Below the pieces are notes generated by a model that saw only the letters and a list, made by a program, of their open reading frames with translations, had not been told where the DNA came from and did no database searches. Below are positions 1-7,321 of a DNA stretch of 33,638 nt, one piece after another. Location of the stretch: positions 1-33,638 of the forward strand of contig JAMOQG010000126.1 of the NCBI GenBank assembly GCA_027064135.1, in the 5' to 3' direction. Position numbers and translations under genes: made by a program. How positions within the stretch are numbered: the stretch's first letter is position 1; the number at the start of each line of letters is the position of its first letter. The stretch is from Peptostreptococcaceae bacterium. GTDB lineage: Bacteria > Bacillota > Clostridia > Peptostreptococcales > Acidaminobacteraceae.

Positions 1-124
1 TGGTCAATCCTTTAAATTATTATCTAAGAAATGTTGGAATATAAATTGTAGAGCCGTATACGAGACCCGTATGTACGGTTCAATGAGAGGGAGGTAATTC
101 TTAGCAATTGCTTCTCTACTCTAT
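1..124 (+). mobile_element. Group II intron, 3' end (domains V and VI), truncated by left edge
   Basis: Domain V is at 51-81: GAGCCGTA pairs with TACGGTTC around an inner TACG/CGTA helix, the catalytic hairpin of bacterial group II introns. Domain VI follows at 85-121: GAG (85-87) pairs with CTC (119-121), A118 is left bulged, and 88-99 pairs with 106-117 around a 6-nt loop. A118 lies about 6-7 nt before the expected 3' end (about 124), as for a branch-point adenosine. The maturase and the rest of the intron would lie left of the window. The intron runs antisense to the next gene, whose stop codon is at 126-128, so it inserted immediately beside that stop. The exact 3' splice site is inferred. 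Confidence 0.88.
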
Positions 125-125
125 T

Positions 126-677
126 TTATTCGATTTCATTCACATTATTTTTCATATCTTCAAAGCCTTTAATAACTAAATCATAAGTTTCATTACATAC
201 TTCTGGTAATTCGCCTCCAAAACATTTCTTAGCTTCTTCGAAACCTTCTTTAAAAGAGTTAAGAAGCAGATTGAATTTTTCGGGGTTATCACCTGAGATT
301 TTTTTTGCAAAATCAAGAATTCTTTGTGATGTTTCTTCTGCACCCCAATATCCAGTAATTTTATTTTCATTATTTTCAGTTTCTTCTACGTTTTCTGTTT
401 TAATTTTTATTTCGATTGTTGAAATAGTTTTTGATGATTTTATTGCGTGATTTCCCTGATAAGAAAAAATCTTATCGATAAATTTTTTAAAAGCTTCAAT
501 ATCATTATTTGACTTTTCTCTGATTTTTTCAAAATCTTCAAATTCAATTTTCCCACTAAATGAAGTTATTTCAGCTGTTTCTTCCAATTTTAGTTTGATG
601 AAATTTTGATTTTTTTTAACGTCTAATTTCTGCGTATAATTATAATTTGAAAGATTTATTTCGTTTATTGATGACAT
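126..677 (-). CDS. DUF5610-like protein, probably motility-associated
   Basis: This is a 183-residue soluble protein without a signal peptide. The C-terminal part (about 107-178) reads GYWGAEETSQRILDFA, then a stretch with FGGELPEV and TYDLV. That resembles the DUF5610 proteins of motile bacteria, sometimes mislabelled hydrogenase-4 component G; the family match is from memory. The N-terminal half is charged and low in complexity. A good RBS (AAGGCGG) lies 7 nt before the ATG. A sigma-D-type promoter at 718-744 reads into the gene, which supports a flagellar or chemotaxis role. The function is unknown. A group II intron in the opposite orientation begins directly after the stop codon, so the native terminator has probably been displaced. 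Confidence 0.75.
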   Translation of the reverse strand: MSSINEINLSNYNYTQKLDVKKNQNFIKLKLEETAEITSFSGKIEFEDFEKIREKSNNDIEAFKKFIDKIFSYQGNHAIKSSKTISTIEIKIKTENVEETENNENKITGYWGAEETSQRILDFAKKISGDNPEKFNLLLNSFKEGFEEAKKCFGGELPEVCNETYDLVIKGFEDMKNNVNEIE

Positions 678-717
678 AATAAACCGCCTTTCATATAGGT
701 ATTACACTGTTACATTA

Positions 718-744
718 ATATCGACAAAATAACTTAAAAGTTTA
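718..744 (-). promoter_or_regulatory. Sigma-D (sigma-28, FliA-type) promoter
   Basis: Read on the minus strand, TAAA (741-744) is followed by exactly 15 nt and GTCGATAT (718-725). The sigma-D consensus is TAAA-N15-GCCGATAT, so there is one mismatch in twelve. The site lies about 40 nt upstream of the start codon at 677. The assignment is by motif only. Confidence 0.7.
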
Positions 745-757
745 GAAAATTAATAAA

Positions 758-785
758 TTGATATTAAAGTTAAAAATGATATAAT
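758..785 (+). promoter_or_regulatory. Sigma-A promoter for the rightward run starting at 810
   Basis: TTGATA (758-763), a 16-nt spacer and TATAAT (780-785) precede the 51-codon gene at 810. The promoter is divergent from the sigma-D promoter at 718-744. It probably drives the two small membrane-protein genes and the decarboxylase-signal peptidase run, since no other clear promoter or terminator was seen before 6376. Confidence 0.6.
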
Positions 786-809
786 ATATGTGATTAAAGG
801 ATGTGATTA

Positions 810-965
810 ATGGATTCTATTGAAAAAGTAATTGGTATTGTATTAGTATTTGCAATTATTATAGTTATTTCTTTTATAATCGGTGATATTTCAAGAATGG
901 TATTTTATCCAGAAGGTGGATTTAAAAAATTTATATTTAATAGTATGAAAAAATTATTTAGTTAG
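810..965 (+). CDS. Small single-pass membrane protein (51 aa)
   Basis: ATG at 810 to TAG at 963-965 encodes 51 residues. An RBS-like AAAGGATG lies just upstream, and a sigma-A promoter ends 25 nt before the start. Residues 7-25 are almost entirely V, I, L, F and A, giving one transmembrane helix near the N-terminus. A short basic tail (KKFIFNSMKKLFS) follows. The next gene starts 8 nt later, so the two are co-transcribed. No family is recognised. The consistent promoter, RBS and tight spacing argue that it is real despite its size. Confidence 0.65.
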   Translation: MDSIEKVIGIVLVFAIIIVISFIIGDISRMVFYPEGGFKKFIFNSMKKLFS

Positions 966-973
966 GAGAAATT

Positions 974-1423
974 ATGTTTACTCAAAGAAATAATTCTAAA
1001 ATGAATTATATTATTGTTTTTATAGTATCAATTATATTTTTTTATATCTCCTATATTTTATTATTGATTCTAAATAACATTTATATGCAAATTTTATTAA
1101 TTTTAATAAGTTCATATTTATTTATAAATGGAATGTATAAATATGTTCCTAATTATATATATAGAATAATTGGTAATGAGATTATTTTTATAAGAGAATT
1201 TAGTGATAGATATTATGATGATTATAAAATAAGATTTGAAGATATTGAATTTTTCAAAAAATCAGAAAGAGTTTCTTTTAAGTTTTGGAATCATTTTTAT
1301 AATATGAATAATAAAAACGAAATATATTCAATAAAAACTAATAAAATTGAAATAAAAATAAATCCAAATGAAAAATTAATAGAATCTATTAATTCAAGAA
1401 TTAAAAGGGAAAATAATGAATGA
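974..1423 (+). CDS. Membrane protein with two TM helices and a basic cytoplasmic domain
   Basis: 149 residues; ATG behind AGGAGAA. Two hydrophobic segments (about 11-32 and 37-54) form a hairpin. A soluble part of about 90 residues, rich in I, K and N, follows; its predicted beta character (YRIIGNEIIFIREF, then KNEIYSIKTNKIEIKI) resembles small membrane-anchored PH-like domains. That resemblance is an inference. The gene overlaps the downstream decarboxylase by 8 nt, so the two are probably translationally coupled. The function is unknown. Confidence 0.7.
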   Translation: MFTQRNNSKMNYIIVFIVSIIFFYISYILLLILNNIYMQILLILISSYLFINGMYKYVPNYIYRIIGNEIIFIREFSDRYYDDYKIRFEDIEFFKKSERVSFKFWNHFYNMNNKNEIYSIKTNKIEIKINPNEKLIESINSRIKRENNE

Positions 1424-2810
1424 TTGTTTAATAAATGGAATAAAAAAAGTGGATGGGGAAAATTTAATATCTTTCCATATGCCAGGGCATAAAAATAATA
1501 AAGAATTTTTTAATAAATATTTAAATGCTATTGATTTAATAGATATGGATTTAACTGAGATTCCAGGTACAGATAATTTACATGATCCAGAAAATATTAT
1601 TAAGCAGAGTCAGATTAAATTAAGCAAGTGTTATAAATCATTAAAAAGCTATTTTTTAGTAAATGGAAGTACAAGTGGAATTTTATCTATGATTTTTGCA
1701 GTGACTAAAAGAAATGATAAAATACTTATTAATAGGAATGCTCATAAATCAGCTATGAATGCAATTATTTTAAATGATTTAGATCCAATTTATATTATTC
1801 CTAAAATTGATAAAGAAAATGGTTTAATTCTTGGAATAGATAATGAAGAATTAGAAGAAATTTTAATAAAAGAGAAAGATATTAAAGTTGTTTTTTTGAC
1901 GTACCCAACTTATGAAGGTTTTTGTTTTGATATTGAAAAAACTATTAAAATAGTAAAAAAATATAATAAGTTATTAGTAATTGATGAAGCCCATGGTTCT
2001 CATTTTATAATGAATGATGAATTTCCAATGTCGTCGATTGATTTTGGTGCCGACGTGGTTGTTCAAAGTGCTCATAAAAACTTGCCTGCATTCACTCAGG
2101 GTGCCTATTTGCATGTTAATAACAACGAGTTAGTTGGAAATGTAGAAAAATATTTAAAAATATTTCAATCATCTTCACCTTCTTATTTAATAATGTCTTC
2201 TTTAGATGCTTCTGTTGATTTTATATTAAAGGAAGGAAAGGAAAAATCTGATATATTGATAAAAAATATAAAATCATTTTATGAAAAAATGAAAAAAAGT
2301 AATTATAAATTGTTAAATATGGGTATATTAGATAATAGAACGGTATATGATTATGATATTTCTAAAATAGTTATTTCACCTTTGAATATAGGCATAACTG
2401 GTCAAGAACTTGAAAAAATATTAAGAAATGAATACAAAATTCAAATAGAATATTCTACATATAATTTTTGTTTATTTATTGCGACGGTATTTAATAATAA
2501 ATCTGATTTTAATAAATTATTTTATTCATTATTGGATATTGAAAAAAAATATAAAAAAGAGAAATTAATTAGTAAAGAAGGTTTAATTTTAAAAAAAATT
2601 ATAACAAAAATTAGAATTGGTGAAATAGATAAATATGATTTTGAATTAATTAATTTAGAAAAATCTTTAAATAGAATTTCTTATGAATCCGTAGTTCCAT
2701 ATCCACCAGGTATTCCGCTTATTAATCCTGGTGAAGTTATTACAAAAGAAGCATTATTAAAAATAAAAGAAATTAGAAATAATATTAAAGTATTGAAGGA
2801 GAAAAAATGA
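1416..2810 (+). CDS. Orn/Lys/Arg decarboxylase family PLP enzyme (YaaO-like)
   Basis: 464 residues, fold-type I PLP enzyme of the Orn/Lys/Arg decarboxylase major domain. Motifs in order: FHMPGHKNN near residue 20, EIPGTDNLHDP near 48, VNGSTSGI (PLP phosphate region), VIDEAHGSH (Asp that contacts the pyridine nitrogen), SAHKNLPAFTQGA with the Schiff-base lysine, and a C-terminal VPYPPGIPLINPGE. The length fits the short YaaO/SpeA-type forms that lack the N-terminal wing domain of the E. coli enzymes. The family decarboxylates basic amino acids to polyamine precursors; the substrate cannot be read from sequence. It overlaps both neighbours (8 nt upstream, 4 nt downstream). In B. subtilis yaaO is followed by tmk; here signal peptidase takes that place. 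Confidence 0.9.
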   Translation: MNDCLINGIKKVDGENLISFHMPGHKNNKEFFNKYLNAIDLIDMDLTEIPGTDNLHDPENIIKQSQIKLSKCYKSLKSYFLVNGSTSGILSMIFAVTKRNDKILINRNAHKSAMNAIILNDLDPIYIIPKIDKENGLILGIDNEELEEILIKEKDIKVVFLTYPTYEGFCFDIEKTIKIVKKYNKLLVIDEAHGSHFIMNDEFPMSSIDFGADVVVQSAHKNLPAFTQGAYLHVNNNELVGNVEKYLKIFQSSSPSYLIMSSLDASVDFILKEGKEKSDILIKNIKSFYEKMKKSNYKLLNMGILDNRTVYDYDISKIVISPLNIGITGQELEKILRNEYKIQIEYSTYNFCLFIATVFNNKSDFNKLFYSLLDIEKKYKKEKLISKEGLILKKIITKIRIGEIDKYDFELINLEKSLNRISYESVVPYPPGIPLINPGEVITKEALLKIKEIRNNIKVLKEKK

Positions 2811-3364
2811 AAAAAGAAATTATTGAATGGATAAAAGCAATAATATTTGCATTAGTAATAGTTGGAGTTTTAAATGTTTTTATTACAACTACAATGGTAT
2901 ATTCTACATCAATGTATCCTACTCTTATTGAAAAAGATTTATTAATTCTTAAAAAGACTAATGATATTGAAAGAGGAGATATTGTCTCATTTGTATCCGA
3001 TTTAAAAATTAATCAGAATGATATTGATGCACTAAATATTATTCAAAAATTAAAATCAAAAGTAGGAGACAAAAAAAGTTTAATAAAAAGAGTAATTGGT
3101 TTACCAGGTGATAGTTTATTGATAAATGATGGAAAAGTATATATTAATGGAGAACTTTATAATGAAGATTACTTGAATTCTATTACAACTGGAAATGTTA
3201 AAATTGATAAAATTCCAGAAAATAAGTATTTTTTAATGGGTGATAATAGAAGGGTAAGTCTTGATAGCAGGAGTGATTTAGTTGGTCTTGTTGATAAAGA
3301 GACTATAATTGGGGATGTTCTAGTAAGAATATTTCCTTTAAATAGAATAGGTGTTGTTGAATAA
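2807..3364 (+). CDS. lepB: Signal peptidase I
   Basis: 185 residues, membrane-bound serine protease that removes signal peptides from exported preproteins. A single TM helix (about 9-28) is followed by the catalytic Ser35 in STSMYPTL (box B). The box D lysine is Lys94 in LIKRVIGLPGDS, and FLMGDNRRVSLDSRS is box E. About 20 extra residues (66-90) lie between the early strands and box D, which is common in clostridial forms. The start overlaps the decarboxylase stop (ATGA-type coupling). It sits in a housekeeping run rather than with secretion genes; other signal peptidases may exist in the genome. Confidence 0.95.
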   Translation: MKKEIIEWIKAIIFALVIVGVLNVFITTTMVYSTSMYPTLIEKDLLILKKTNDIERGDIVSFVSDLKINQNDIDALNIIQKLKSKVGDKKSLIKRVIGLPGDSLLINDGKVYINGELYNEDYLNSITTGNVKIDKIPENKYFLMGDNRRVSLDSRSDLVGLVDKETIIGDVLVRIFPLNRIGVVE

Positions 3365-3376
3365 TGGAGGTGTTTT

Positions 3377-3703
3377 ATGAAATTAATAGTTGCAATTGTG
3401 CATGATGAGGATAGTCATGAATTGATTAAAAAATTAGCTAGTAAGGAATTTAACATTACAAAATTAGCATCAACAGGAGGATTTTTAAAAACAGGAAATA
3501 CTACATTAATAATTGGAGTTGAAAAATCAAAAGTAGATGAAGCATTGAAAATCATAGCAAATACATGTAAAACTAGAAAAGAGTATACTATGGCATCATC
3601 AATGATAGGTGAAACAAGCTCTTTTATTGGTCAGCCGATTGAAGTCTCGGTAGGTGGAGCAACAGTATTTGTTTTGGACGTGGATCAATTTGTTAAATTT
3701 TAG
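3377..3703 (+). CDS. darA: Cyclic-di-AMP receptor, DarA/PstA (YaaQ) family
   Basis: 108 residues, PII-like fold. The stretch STGGFLKTGNTTLIIGVE (from about residue 32) is the family hallmark, and the long loop with ASSMIGETSSF is the segment that closes on the nucleotide in studied homologues. Members are homotrimers that bind c-di-AMP; the downstream target is unknown. RBS GGAGGTG is 5 nt before the ATG. The position directly before holB matches B. subtilis, although yaaR, which lies between them there, is missing. Confidence 0.95.
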   Translation: MKLIVAIVHDEDSHELIKKLASKEFNITKLASTGGFLKTGNTTLIIGVEKSKVDEALKIIANTCKTRKEYTMASSMIGETSSFIGQPIEVSVGGATVFVLDVDQFVKF

Positions 3704-3718
3704 AAAAGGAAGATTTTA

Positions 3719-4696
3719 GTGAGTTTTAATAATATTTATGGACACGATAAAAATAAAGAATATTTTAAAAAAATATTCGAATCAAAAAAAATATCACATA
3801 GTTATATTTTTGATGGTGTAGAAGGAATTGGTAAAAAACTATTTGCAATGAATTTAATTAAAACAATTATGTGTAAAAATGAAGATTTCATTTCTTGTGA
3901 AATATGCAATTCATGTAAAAAAATAAATCATATGAATCATCCTGATGTTATGATTATTGAACCAGATGGAAATTCAATAAAGAATAACCAAGTAAAAGAA
4001 TTTCAAAAATTTTTGAGTTATAAACCTAATGAAAGTAAATATAAAATTGTAATAATAAATGACAGTAATAAAATGACTTTAAGTTCTCAAAATACAATTT
4101 TAAAAATTTTAGAAGAGCCGCCTGAATATGGAATTATTATATTTATTTCAAATAATTCTAATAATTTATTAGAAACAATAAAATCTAGAAGTCAAATAAT
4201 AAAATTTAAAAAATTATTAAATGATGAAGTTCAATCTTTTTTAATAAGTGAATTAAAACTATCTAATGATAAGGCAGTTTCGATTGCCTTGTTTTCTGAC
4301 GGAATAATAAATAAAGCTTATCAAGCTTATGAAAATAGCGAGTTTTTAGAAATTAGGGAGAGAATTATAGATTATTCAAATCAATTAATTTTTAATGATA
4401 AAATTAATGCAATTAAAGGAATAGCATATTTAAATAAAGAAAAAGATAATATTTTATTAATTTTTGATATTATGATTGGTTGGATAAGAGACATTTTAAT
4501 TGTTCAAGCCACTAGTAATTATGATATAGTGTTAAATAAGGATAAAAGCGAATTAATTAAAAAAAATTCATATAAATTAGTTGATAAAAATTTAGTTATC
4601 GTAATTGAAAAAATAAATCAAACAATAAATGATTTAGATAATAATATTAACTATAAATTGGCAATAGATAATTTAATATTAAATATTATCGAGTAG
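3719..4696 (+). CDS. holB: DNA polymerase III subunit delta'
   Basis: 325 residues, AAA+ clamp-loader subunit. It begins at a GTG behind AAAGGAAG. A degenerate P-loop (DGVEGIGKKLF) lies near residue 35. The Cys-rich CEICNSCKK, with the Cys a little upstream, forms the structural zinc site. KILEEPPEYG and SRSQ follow; SRSQ stands where the arginine-finger SRC motif usually lies, with Ser replacing Cys. The C-terminal collar domain is poorly conserved, as usual. It acts with DnaX and HolA to load the beta clamp. It is 10 nt upstream of ricT and 15 nt after darA. Confidence 0.93.
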   Translation: MSFNNIYGHDKNKEYFKKIFESKKISHSYIFDGVEGIGKKLFAMNLIKTIMCKNEDFISCEICNSCKKINHMNHPDVMIIEPDGNSIKNNQVKEFQKFLSYKPNESKYKIVIINDSNKMTLSSQNTILKILEEPPEYGIIIFISNNSNNLLETIKSRSQIIKFKKLLNDEVQSFLISELKLSNDKAVSIALFSDGIINKAYQAYENSEFLEIRERIIDYSNQLIFNDKINAIKGIAYLNKEKDNILLIFDIMIGWIRDILIVQATSNYDIVLNKDKSELIKKNSYKLVDKNLVIVIEKINQTINDLDNNINYKLAIDNLILNIIE

Positions 4697-4706
4697 GAGG
4701 AAAGAA

Positions 4707-5558
4707 ATGGTAGAAATAGTTGGAGTTAGGTTTAAAAAGGCGGGGAAAATATATTATTTTGATCCGAATGGCGTTGATATTGAAAAATATAAAAATGTAA
4801 TAGTTGAAACTGCAAGAGGAATTGAATTCGGAAATGTTGTTATTGGAAATAAACAGGTGGATGAAAGTGAAGTTATTCCTCCATTAAAAAGTGTTTTGAG
4901 AATTGCTACAGAAGAAGATATTGAAAAAAATAAAAGTAATATTTTAGAGGCAGCTGATGCGATAAGTATTTGTGAAGAAAAAGTAAAAAAACATGAACTT
5001 GAGATGAAACTGGTTGATTGTGAATATACTTTTGAAAAAAACAAAATTATTTTTTATTTTACAGCTGAAGGAAGAATAGATTTTAGAATGCTTGTAAGAG
5101 ATCTTGCTTCTGTTTTTAAAACAAGAATTGAATTAAGACAGATTGGTGTAAGAGATGAAGCGAAAATATTAAATGGTATTGGAATTTGTGGAAGAGAACT
5201 TTGTTGTGCTAGTTGGAAGCCTACATTTGATTCGGTTTCAATAAAACAAGCAAAAGACCAATCATTATCATTAAATCCTACGAAAATTTCAGGAGTTTGT
5301 GGTAGACTTATGTGTTGTATTAATTATGAACATGAAGTATATAAAGAACTTTTAAAAAATTTGCCGCAGATAAATAGTAAGGTTATTACTCCTGATGGTA
5401 AGGCATTAGTTATAAAAACAAATACTTTAAAGCAAATTGCAAAAGTTAGATTAATTCTTGATAAAAATAAACTTTCTGAGGATGTTTTTGAATATGACAT
5501 TAAAGATATTAAACCTGTAAAAGTTAAAATAAAGCCTAAAACAAAATCTAAGGAATGA
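4707..5558 (+). CDS. ricT: PSP1-domain protein RicT (YaaT)
   Basis: 283 residues. The N-terminal half starts VEIVGVRFKKAGKIYYFDP. The PSP1 C-terminal domain carries the Cys pattern GICGRELCCASW and GVCGRLMCCINYE. In B. subtilis these cysteines ligate Fe-S clusters in the RicA/RicF/RicT (Y-complex), which stimulates RNase Y-dependent mRNA maturation and affects competence, biofilm and sporulation. RBS GGAGGAAAG is 5 nt before the ATG. It is 10 nt after holB and 4 nt before rsmI. The basic Lys/Pro-rich tail is short compared with some homologues. The partners RicA and RicF are not in this window. Confidence 0.93.
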   Translation: MVEIVGVRFKKAGKIYYFDPNGVDIEKYKNVIVETARGIEFGNVVIGNKQVDESEVIPPLKSVLRIATEEDIEKNKSNILEAADAISICEEKVKKHELEMKLVDCEYTFEKNKIIFYFTAEGRIDFRMLVRDLASVFKTRIELRQIGVRDEAKILNGIGICGRELCCASWKPTFDSVSIKQAKDQSLSLNPTKISGVCGRLMCCINYEHEVYKELLKNLPQINSKVITPDGKALVIKTNTLKQIAKVRLILDKNKLSEDVFEYDIKDIKPVKVKIKPKTKSKE

Positions 5559-5562
5559 TAAA

Positions 5563-6402
5563 ATGGGAAAAGGAAAGTTATATCTTTGTGGAACTCCAAT
5601 TGGAAATTTAGAAGATATTAGTTATAGAGTGTTAAGAATTTTAAAAAGTGTATCTATCATTTATGCTGAGGATACAAGAAATACAATAAAATTATTAAAT
5701 TATTTTGAAATAAAAAATAAACTTAAAAGTTATCATAAATTTAATGAGAAAAAAGCTGGAGAAGAAATAGTTACAAAATTATTAAATGGTGATGAAATAG
5801 CTTTAGTAACAGATGCAGGAATGCCTGGAATATCTGACCCTGGATCGTATTTAGTAAATCTTTTAATTGAAAACGATTTAGATTTTGAAGTGATTTCTGG
5901 ACCAACAGCATTTGTATTAGCTTTGATTCAATCAGGTTTTGATACTGAAAAATTTTCTTTTGAAGGTTTTTTAGATAGAAAAAAAAGTAAATGTGAACAA
6001 AGGTTAGAGAAAATAAAAAATGAAGATAGAACATTGATTTTTTATGAGTCACCTCATAGAATAAAGAAAACATTGGTTTATATGAAAAATGTTCTAGGAA
6101 ACAGAAATGTTTCTATTTCCCGGGAAATAACAAAGAAATTTGAAGAGGTAGTTAGATTTACACTTGAAGAAGGAATAGAATATTTTAATAATAATAATCC
6201 TCGCGGTGAATATGTTATTGTTGTAGAAGGAAACCAATATAGTGAAATTATTAATTATGATATATCTATAAAAGAACATATTATTGAGATAATGAAAAGT
6301 GGTAAAACAAAAAAAGAAGCAGTAAAAGAAGTTGCTAAACTTAGAAAACTTGATAAAAATGATGTGTATAAAGAGAGCTTTGATTTAAATGTTAAAATCT
6401 AA
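5563..6402 (+). CDS. rsmI: 16S rRNA (cytidine1402-2'-O)-methyltransferase
   Basis: 279 residues, tetrapyrrole-methylase fold. It begins YLCGTPIGNLEDISYR (SAM loop), with IYAEDTRNT near residue 40, VTDAGMPGISDPG near 85 and FYESPHRI near 165. It methylates the 2'-OH of C1402 in the decoding centre. It is last in the holB-ricT-rsmI run: an intrinsic terminator overlaps the final codons and the stop. In B. subtilis yabA and yabB lie between ricT and rsmI; here they are absent and the genes are 4 nt apart. Confidence 0.95.
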   Translation: MGKGKLYLCGTPIGNLEDISYRVLRILKSVSIIYAEDTRNTIKLLNYFEIKNKLKSYHKFNEKKAGEEIVTKLLNGDEIALVTDAGMPGISDPGSYLVNLLIENDLDFEVISGPTAFVLALIQSGFDTEKFSFEGFLDRKKSKCEQRLEKIKNEDRTLIFYESPHRIKKTLVYMKNVLGNRNVSISREITKKFEEVVRFTLEEGIEYFNNNNPRGEYVIVVEGNQYSEIINYDISIKEHIIEIMKSGKTKKEAVKEVAKLRKLDKNDVYKESFDLNVKI

Positions 6403-6417
6403 ATTAAAGCTTTTTTT
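6376..6417 (+). terminator. Intrinsic terminator overlapping the 3' end of rsmI
   Basis: AGCTTTGATTTA (6376-6387) pairs with TAAATTAAAGCT (6400-6411), one G-U pair, 12 bp, followed by seven T. The left arm is inside the rsmI coding sequence and the right arm starts at its stop codon. Confidence 0.85.
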
Positions 6418-6440
6418 CTCTAAATATAGGAGTGATTTAA

Positions 6441-6950
6441 ATGAGTTTAAAAAACAAAAAAATACTAATTGAGATTATTAAGGATTTTGATGATTTTGCG
6501 AAGATGCGTGGTATTTTTTATCCACCTATTTATTTGGTTGGTGGATCGGGTTGCATATTAGGTAATTATTTAGATAGAGCAACTTTAGATATTGATTTCA
6601 TAGATATGAATTATTCTGCAAATATAGGGAGATTATTTAAATTATTTGATGAATATGATATGTTAGATTTATATTTAACAACTGTTTCTTTATCATTTAA
6701 AAAAAGGGCGAAAAAAATTCAGAATTTTAGTAATATTTTTGTGTTATCAAAAGAAGATATAATTGTAAGTAAAATAGGAAGATATTCGGAAAAAGATATT
6801 GAAGATATTGTATTGTTAATAGTTGATTCTGATGTTGAACTGATAATATCTTTAATTAATGAGGTAGTTGAAAGAGATAATATTAGTGAGATTGTTTTAA
6901 ATGAATTTAAAAAAAATGTGATTCAATTTAAGGCTGATTTTCATGTATAG
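6441..6950 (+). CDS. DUF6036-like minimal nucleotidyltransferase (candidate toxin)
   Basis: 169 residues. Residues 32-53 contain the nucleotidyltransferase core: VGGSG (GGS at 34-36), then LDRATLDIDFID with DID at 50-52, the metal-binding acidic pair. A helical C-terminal region with LSKEDIIVSKIGRYSEKDIEDI follows, as in DUF6036/AbiEii-like nucleotidyltransferases. Several of these act as toxins that modify tRNA or other targets. RBS AGGAGTG is 7-8 nt before the ATG. The next gene overlaps it by 8 nt, so the two form one unit. The pair follows a strong terminator, breaks an otherwise conserved housekeeping order and is very AT-rich. Toxin function is inferred, not shown. Confidence 0.7.
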   Translation: MSLKNKKILIEIIKDFDDFAKMRGIFYPPIYLVGGSGCILGNYLDRATLDIDFIDMNYSANIGRLFKLFDEYDMLDLYLTTVSLSFKKRAKKIQNFSNIFVLSKEDIIVSKIGRYSEKDIEDIVLLIVDSDVELIISLINEVVERDNISEIVLNEFKKNVIQFKADFHV

Positions 6951-7290
6951 ACAATTTTGTAAAAACTTAATTAATTATAATCAATTAAATAATTCTGATG
7001 ATTATAGATCTTTAATTGGAAAAGAACTTATGGTTTTACTTGATAAGAATAAATTTAATGAAATGAAAAATAACAATGATAGCAAAATTAAAAATGTAGA
7101 TAGATTTTTTAATATACTTTATAAAGAAAGTAATAGGAAATGCAATAAATTTTTGTGGGAATTATATGCTTATGGGTTTGATATATCACTTGAAAAAATA
7201 AAGAAAAATCAAAATGTAATAAATAATAAGAAAGATATTGATAAAATATCATTATTAAAATTATTATTAGGAACAACATATTGGAACTAA
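6943..7290 (+). CDS. Unknown protein partnered with the nucleotidyltransferase
   Basis: 115 residues, overlapping the preceding nucleotidyltransferase gene by 8 nt and therefore likely translationally coupled. It is rich in Lys and Asn (many KNNNDSKIK-like runs), predicted mostly helical, with no TM segment and no helix-turn-helix I can recognise. The conserved-looking stretch is CNKFLWELYAYGFDISLEKI in the middle. No family assigned. Its position suggests an antitoxin, target adaptor or second subunit. Classical nucleotidyltransferase antitoxins lie upstream and carry DNA-binding domains; this one does neither. Confidence 0.6.
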   Translation: MYRQFCKNLINYNQLNNSDDYRSLIGKELMVLLDKNKFNEMKNNNDSKIKNVDRFFNILYKESNRKCNKFLWELYAYGFDISLEKIKKNQNVINNKKDIDKISLLKLLLGTTYWN

Positions 7291-7320
7291 AAAAAACCTC
7301 TAAGTAATTGAAGGTTTTTT
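7291..7320. terminator. Bidirectional terminator between convergent genes
   Basis: AAAAAACCT (7291-7299) pairs with AGGTTTTTT (7312-7320). The A-run and T-run make it usable from both sides: it closes the nucleotidyltransferase pair (+) and the leftward gene ending at 7322 (-). Confidence 0.75.
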
Positions 7321-7321
7321 G

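Noticed and set aside
5771-6073. 100-codon frame antisense to rsmI, and similar frames under ricT, metG, rnmV and btuF
   Set aside because: All are opposite well-supported genes and lack start signals or recognisable sequence.
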